Source of the DNA: Euperipatoides rowelli
Lineage: Eukaryota; Onychophora; Udeonychophora; Euonychophora; Peripatopsidae
Reading direction: 5' to 3' (one strand)
NCBI GenBank assembly: GCA_003024985.2
Contig: PXIH01S0012593.1
Length of the DNA stretch: 11,857 bases
The notes under the pieces were generated by a model. The model did not search any database. It was not told where the DNA came from and saw only the letters and a program-made list of their open reading frames with translations. The position numbers and the translations under genes are program-made. Shown one piece after another: positions 8,201 through 11,857 of the stretch; within the stretch, counting starts at the first letter, position 1, and every line of letters begins with the position of its first letter.

Positions 8201-11200
8201 TACTTAAGTTGATAGTAGAATTTTCTTGATCAGTATTAAAGCTACTTTGTGTGGATATGGATCGTACTGAAACTGTGTATTCATTAGATCCAATAGAATT
8301 AGCTAATAGTTCCAAATCTGAATTTGTATTGGTAGATGGAGATGCATTTAAAAAACTAAGTGATGCTGAGGTGCTATCAGAAGATGCAGAGAGATAATGT
8401 AGAGCAACTGCATCTAATGATGTGTTTTCAGCTAGTTCCTGTGTATTATAAATGATTTCATTCATTGAGAGATTATTTGATTGATCTTGCAATTTGGGCA
8501 AATTACTTTTGCTAGCCAGAATAACTTGAGTTGGTAACACTACTTGAGTCAAAGGTTGTAAATTATTTTCAGATGTCTCAGAGGTTGCTTGAGTGTCATT
8601 GGAATGATTCAAATTATCTACAAGAAATTTAGTTAAATTATCAATACTATTACTAGGTGTGAAGAAATAGTACTCTTTATTTTTTAATGCTACCGGAATC
8701 TTATTAAATGTATCTGATTTAGTTTCATCATTTTGTGTTTGATTACTATTCAATTTATTAGAACTATTTAATAAAAAGCTGATATTTTTAGCAGAATTTA
8801 TAATCTGTGTTAAATTTTCAGAATTGTTATATAAAAGAGTCGGAAATTCTTCCAAATGAATGAATTTATTACCATTTATACTTTCTGTTAGATCTACTGG
8901 AATTAAATTATTTTGGGTGAAATTTAAATCAAGATGATTATCTTTATTATGAATTAATTCATTATTTTCAGAATTATTTTCTTTATTGTCACTATAATTT
9001 TTAATAATAACCTCTGAACTTAAATTTAATTTATTAGTGATTGACTTTGTTTCTGATATATTAAAACCCACACTAATAGTAATAACTTCATATACATTTA
9101 CATCATCAGGTGAGCTCTTAACAGATATTGTTTCCTCAGTTGCTGCACTTTCATCATTTTTATTTATTTTTGACATATTTCTTAAATTCTTTTCCTCAAT
9201 TTTATTTAGATTAGTTGTCTTTGAATCTTCAAATAATTCTGTTGGTGTGGGTGTGAATGCATAAGTAAATGTATTTGATGAGTTACTATCAAGTTGTGTA
9301 AGTTCTAAATTTGTTGGAGTACTAATATATACATCAGAAATGTTATTAAGATGGATGGTTGTATTTTGAAAATTAGTTTGATAGGAATTGGAAATATCAT
9401 TTGAAATTTGAGGCACTAACTCAGTATTTTTAAAATTACTCATTTCTAATTGCAAACCCACAGGTGTTGATAAAAATGGACTTAGACTAACATTTGTTAT
9501 TTTATTGTTGTTTTGATCCACATTCTGATTATTTTTTAAAGAATTTTGCTTTTCAAAATCTTCAGAAATATTCTGAGTATGACCTTGTGAAACTTCCTCA
9601 ATATTATGTAAACTTGTGTTAATTGAAGTTGACTCTGTTGACAAGATTTCACCATTATTATTATATTCTGATTTATTTTTTAAATTGTTTTCATCATTAA
9701 TATTATTATTAAGTTCAGTTGGTGATTTTGTTAGAGACTCTGTATTTAAAATGTTTGTGCTAATAATTTGTGAAGAATCAATTATAGGAATTTGAGTTTG
9801 TTGTGTATTTTTAGAATTTACTAAAGTGAAAGCATTATTGTTAAATGCATTGCTTTGGTTCATAGTATTTTGTGAATCCGTTTCATCAATTAGGCTAGCA
9901 TTTCCAATTATTATTTCAAGGTGCAAATCAGTTGTTTCTAACCCAGAAGGGGTAGATGTAGGTGAAAACTCTTTAACATCGATATTTGGTTTTTCTAGCT
10001 CATCCGAGCTTGCAGATGAAATTGATTCTATTGATTGACTTTTATCATGTTCATTAATTTCTGACTCATTGAAATCGATTTTATTATGAATAACAGTTGT
10101 CATAGGATATTCAGTTGGTACTATTAAATTATCTGTGCTTTGAAAAATATTGGTGAATACATTTGATATATTATTAATATTTATTTCTGATTGGTCACTG
10201 CTTGGATTATTATTAACATTTGACATGTCATTTAAACTGTTTTCACCAGCACCAATGTTTTGTGTTGGAAAAAGCAAACTATGCATAATACCTGAAGAGC
10301 TAGTTGTAAGTATTTTCACTTGTTCTTTGTCTTCTAAATTTATTGTGCTGGTAACATTTATATCAAAATCATTATTAGGAACAAATGTTGTAGTGTCAGA
10401 AATATTTTCATATACTTGTTGATCATTTTCACTTGTAATTTCCTTTTCTAAATTATTTAAAAATGTATTTGTTTCTAGTTCAGCAGGCAAGGATGTTGAT
10501 AGCATGTCCTTATTTGAATCATTTGGGGCTTTATTTAAATTATTTTTCTCAGTGCTGCTATTATTAGTAAATAATGAATTATCATTTGATGGTTCTAAAT
10601 TATAGTTTTCAGTAACAGAAATTATGTCAGTAACTGATATATTTGATGGACCAGTGCTAAGCAATTCTGACTGTTCTGCTTCTTCTAAATTTCTTGGAGT
10701 GATAAGACTTTCATCAAATACATTTTTAGAATTCAATGATAAATCTGGAAAAGAAGTTTGATTAGAAAGTGAAGTATTTTCACTCATATTTTCTAGTTGA
10801 GAACTAATTCTGTTTGTCTCTAATTCACTTGGATAAGAAGTTGATGAAAACAGATTGAATTCTGTTTTCAAAGACGTATCATTATTTAAAATTAGGTATT
10901 CTTTATCAATTAAACTTTCAGTTAAACTACTTAGATTTGATACTGTATGTTTATCATTTAAGGAATCTGTTATAGATGTGATTAAATCGCTAAAATGTGA
11001 ATCAGACTCTCTACTAGGGAAATTTTCATGAGATGACAAAATTTCATCTATTGAAATTAAGTTGATGGGCTGAGAAGCAGATGCTAAGTCAGTTGTTGTG
11101 AGAACTGATATAGGATCAAAATCAATTTTACTTGAAGTATTTTCTAAGTTAAATGATATATTTTCTGCCAATAAATCATTTCTGATATTTATCACTTCAT

Positions 11201-11843
11201 GTTTTAAATTTGAGTATTCAGTGGGAACAATTTCGGGAAAATCTTCTATAGAATTTCCATTAATAAACGATACATTATTAGATAATTCTGTTAAATTCTT
11301 AAGTTGTTTATTACTTGGAATGAATTCTTTCGTAGTTTCTCCGTTCTCTAAATTCAGTTGATTTTCTTCTGTAGAACGAACAATTATAATGTGCTTTGAA
11401 GATGTAATATCTTCTTGATTTTTTTGATCAATAATGTTTGATAAAGTTCCAACATTTAATATTTCATTGAATGTAGACAATTGAGAAATATTATCCATAT
11501 CGATAGCTTGATTACTAGGCTTCTGGTGTATTTTTTCAGAATGGGTTATATTCCCACTATTTAGTCCATTTATGTTTTTTATAGTATCCATGGGTACAAC
11601 ATGTTTCAGTGGTGCTGGTAAATAAACAGGATCATCAGGAAATCGGACAGTCATAAAGTGTGGATTCTGAGAAACACTAATATCTTCTTCAGGAGCAGAT
11701 TTCTTCAGTCGAACTAGACTATGTGATAATTTCTTTAACCCTTTGATTATATGTTTTATCAGATCAACTGTTGCAGGATAGTCTGTAGATCCTGGATATA
11801 AAGTTGAGGCATTAAAGCCTATAACCATATTTTTTGCATCAGC
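5274..11843 (-). CDS. 3'-terminal exon of a giant Asn/Ser/Thr-rich, sequon-dense, mucin-like protein (unrecognised family)
   Basis: The exon is open for about 2189 codons in AT-rich DNA, which cannot be chance, and ends at TGA (5274-5276). I place its 5' edge at a splice acceptor (AG at 11844-11845), so exon 5' codons read ADAKN before the Met at 11826-11828. That Met has a fair context (A at -3, G at +4) but no signal peptide, so I treat it as internal. Residues below count from it. Residues 21-44 form a cationic amphipathic helix. Residues 58-80 are Pro-rich (FPDDPVYLPAPLK). Residues about 200-870 hold decayed repeats. The remainder is Asn/Ser/Thr/Glu/Lys-rich and probably disordered. I count about 105 NxS/T sequons by hand. 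Cysteines occur only at 2095, 2102 and 2166, and Trp only at 1904, 2172 and 2180. The C-terminus (2167-2180) is hydrophobic. I do not recognise the family. A secreted, GPI-linked or extracellular-matrix mucin-like protein is inferred from composition; a non-secreted disordered protein remains possible. Confidence 0.88.
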   Translation of the reverse strand, partial: ADAKNMVIGFNASTLYPGSTDYPATVDLIKHIIKGLKKLSHSLVRLKKSAPEEDISVSQNPHFMTVRFPDDPVYLPAPLKHVVPMDTIKNINGLNSGNITHSEKIHQKPSNQAIDMDNISQLSTFNEILNVGTLSNIIDQKNQEDITSSKHIIIVRSTEENQLNLENGETTKEFIPSNKQLKNLTELSNNVSFINGNSIEDFPEIVPTEYSNLKHEVINIRNDLLAENISFNLENTSSKIDFDPISVLTTTDLASASQPINLISIDEILSSHENFPSRESDSHFSDLITSITDSLNDKHTVSNLSSLTESLIDKEYLILNNDTSLKTEFNLFSSTSYPSELETNRISSQLENMSENTSLSNQTSFPDLSLNSKNVFDESLITPRNLEEAEQSELLSTGPSNISVTDIISVTENYNLEPSNDNSLFTNNSSTEKNNLNKAPNDSNKDMLSTSLPAELETNTFLNNLEKEITSENDQQVYENISDTTTFVPNNDFDINVTSTINLEDKEQVKILTTSSSGIMHSLLFPTQNIGAGENSLNDMSNVNNNPSSDQSEININNISNVFTNIFQSTDNLIVPTEYPMTTVIHNKIDFNESEINEHDKSQSIESISSASSDELEKPNIDVKEFSPTSTPSGLETTDLHLEIIIGNASLIDETDSQNTMNQSNAFNNNAFTLVNSKNTQQTQIPIIDSSQIISTNILNTESLTKSPTELNNNINDENNLKNKSEYNNNGEILSTESTSINTSLHNIEEVSQGHTQNISEDFEKQNSLKNNQNVDQNNNKITNVSLSPFLSTPVGLQLEMSNFKNTELVPQISNDISNSYQTNFQNTTIHLNNISDVYISTPTNLELTQLDSNSSNTFTYAFTPTPTELFEDSKTTNLNKIEEKNLRNMSKINKNDESAATEETISVKSSPDDVNVYEVITISVGFNISETKSITNKLNLSSEVIIKNYSDNKENNSENNELIHNKDNHLDLNFTQNNLIPVDLTESINGNKFIHLEEFPTLLYNNSENLTQIINSAKNISFLLNSSNKLNSNQTQNDETKSDTFNKIPVALKNKEYYFFTPSNSIDNLTKFLVDNLNHSNDTQATSETSENNLQPLTQVVLPTQVILASKSNLPKLQDQSNNLSMNEIIYNTQELAENTSLDAVALHYLSASSDSTSASLSFLNASPSTNTNSDLELLANSIGSNEYTVSVRSISTQSSFNTDQENSTINLSIQTEDNLFSSINSLTESQLTTKDGNNSFNLNNKNHSSLVLNDSQTEASASIFSIETFNKTSNNFTEIASNKNDTDYLYINSTSQPTNIYQETGNINVINDGKNIFDVLYTTISFDNQVDQSKILINKQTNGNSNQVTTATVFAETISKHVSSNLEQNSSEILSQISKQDGQLGNELDNVTAFSSLPRLSVNGLQLENNTNELQNLTVNVLNTKEDNSYNLTDLLNSTDNSGGISQLSKSISLVSTKIPFNQTPPISNEENPTYEFKIFKNSSNIMDNVDSIDKENINISAKNDNNGNQHNFETKNITFEKEHGFINESVTTSVIDDSAIDDHKHYVNNQNNSNNSTIYNDETNTNKSTQFKSDSLEGPYKIIIENNTVTDLLEEQINTVNSTNSKAEYSTVISDLYLINTDVNTNSNLLSTSDNEISLTKDLNINKIIENNDSLDRNTTGLGLENQIIKPIKVTNVNNESFVTHINEISNNNNGSIKNNIKNIDISNHTNVINENSHVNNSTLFYENTTETKLKALSSTEMSIINRTEMVNSINNNSTELSNMKSQSHISIDISENPNSQENKDEVPFNFFNSSNFNFNDQIDSPTGLDNEQMEESTLSNAIDKNTLTYSINNSKNEVSNLTANENNNLNIKESNKFQNISVENGAINNTKDDSAFGIQNITDIKEENESKDDNVQLSDNNTTRWNHKLQPVNETRQIINTNALKNNSSNEIKRTNMSQEDELTTTSVMEFNILKNDSIYLPPENTTKNTPYNISLEIVNNGTIIGDDLKKLEQLNKNISVNISLTNNNHESRQNNTKYINPLAENQKNEGLNTLSTETHSIKNGFDHIDQEITNKLERPTTVSSSDINNKLSNNPEVRGVHDKESSTLRAAVDNCTGQNVLCPLGRSSDSDLNENSNNEKNLVSSNVSSLESLKAEKSTLEKLDTTSSSNVKNLVEKQTKKNQSNCMKPVMWLLFLVTLWSREM
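5277..5339 (-). other. Hydrophobic C-terminus, GPI-signal-like (residues 2164-2184)
   Basis: The protein ends SNCMKPVMWLLFLVTLWSRE plus Met. A hydrophobic run (about 2169-2180) follows a short spacer after small residues S/N/C at 2164-2166, as in GPI-attachment signals. The hydrophobic run is short for a transmembrane helix, and the charged SREM ending is not typical of GPI signals, so the call is tentative. It would also require a signal peptide in an upstream exon. Confidence 0.4.
5523..5546 (-). other. Paired-cysteine motif in the large protein (residues 2095-2102)
   Basis: CTGQNVLC followed by PLG holds two of the protein's three cysteines, spaced CxxxxxxC, and includes the sequon NCT. 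A local disulfide loop is likely if the protein is extracellular. The flanks are again Asn/Ser-rich. I do not recognise a domain. Confidence 0.6.
9219..11231 (-). repeat. Decayed protein repeats in the N-terminal half of the large exon (residues ~200-870)
   Basis: A motif of the form (L/F)xST-x-P-x-(E/G)-LE(T)(N) recurs: SSTSYPSELETN (328-339), STSLPAELETN (444-454), TSTPSGLET (624-632), LSTPVGLQLE (786-795), ISTPTNLEL (835-843) and TPTPTEL (859-865). A second motif, NLExxEQxxhL(S/T)T, occurs at 380-392 and 497-509. IVPTEY occurs at 200-205 and 569-574. The first two LETN copies are 115 residues apart and the two NLExxEQ copies 117 apart, which points to an ancestral unit of about 115 residues. 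Between motifs the sequence is too diverged to align by eye. Confidence 0.6.
11697..11768 (-). other. Cationic amphipathic segment in the large protein (residues 21-44)
   Basis: Residues VDLIKHIIKGLKKLSHSLVR, followed by LKKS, place Ile/Leu/Val at helical spacing against a Lys/Arg/His face. This is the only segment in the protein with strong helical, basic character and may be a folded or membrane-interacting piece continuing from the upstream exon. It is followed by a Pro-rich stretch and then the long Asn/Ser/Thr-rich body. Confidence 0.5.
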
Positions 11844-11857
11844 CTGTAAAAAAAATA
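11844..11857 (-). other. 3' splice acceptor and pyrimidine tract of an upstream intron
   Basis: On the minus strand the sequence reads TATTTTTTTTACAG immediately before GCTGATGC. An eight-base T run followed by ACAG is a standard acceptor. With the exon starting at 11843 the downstream frame begins with GCT, so the intron would be phase 0. The frame is also open upstream to the window edge, so an unspliced continuation is not formally excluded. Confidence 0.7.

Noticed and set aside
6913-11361. Six + strand open stretches of 70-90 codons inside the large exon (6913-7128, 7266-7478, 9037-9264, 9826-10038, 10150-10422, 11098-11361)
   Set aside because: They are antisense shadows of the minus-strand coding sequence. 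Their Phe/Ile/Ser/Val-rich content is what the complement of Asn/Ser/Glu/Lys codons gives, and none has a domain.
11697-11768. A cationic antimicrobial-type peptide
   Set aside because: The helix lies inside a much longer coding exon with no processing sites evident. Charge pattern alone is not enough.
1-11857. tRNA, rRNA, CRISPR array or prokaryotic operon features
   Set aside because: No cloverleaf-like GC pattern, rRNA core, spaced direct repeats or ribosome binding sites were seen. The splice acceptor and LINE point to a eukaryote.

Overview
The window looks like AT-rich nuclear DNA from an invertebrate animal. Evidence: long stretches without genes, A/T homopolymers, a CA-type microsatellite, a decayed LINE, and one huge exon bounded by a typical pyrimidine-tract/AG splice acceptor. 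An arthropod is plausible, but nothing seen fixes the taxon. There are no bacterial-type operons, ribosome binding sites, RNA genes or CRISPR arrays.

Layout. Positions 1-320 are AT-rich and carry no recognisable gene. Positions about 320-3250 hold one decayed non-LTR retrotransposon (LINE) on the + strand. Its remnants lie in the correct order but in different frames, broken by stops and frameshifts: endonuclease (about 320-660), endonuclease-RT linker (672-893), RT finger motifs (about 1190-1450), RT motifs A and B (about 1560-1826), RT motif C (1880-2095), RT thumb/C-terminal region (2026-2416), a zf-RVT-like CxxC...H...C remnant (about 2578-2811), a C-terminal tail (2896-3030), and a 3' UTR with AATAAA at 3236-3241. 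The zf-RVT-like tail and the LPxSxGGxG block suggest an L1/Tx1-like element. It is dead and 5'-truncated.

Positions about 3250-5227 are AT-rich intergenic sequence. They contain a perfect 13-bp inverted repeat (3622-3658) and a compound CA-rich tandem repeat (about 4532-4633).

Positions 5274-11843 on the minus strand are one uninterrupted exon, the 3'-terminal exon of a larger gene. It encodes about 2189 residues of Asn/Ser/Thr-rich, probably disordered protein. By hand count it has about 105 N-glycosylation sequons, three cysteines (all in the last 90 residues), decayed internal repeats, and a short hydrophobic C-terminus resembling a GPI-anchor signal. The splice acceptor at 11844-11845 shows that the 5' exons, which should include any signal peptide, lie beyond the window. 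I do not recognise the family. The most economical reading is a secreted or surface-attached, heavily glycosylated mucin-like protein, but that is inference from composition.

The LINE relic and the large gene are on opposite strands about 2 kb apart, and nothing suggests that they work together.
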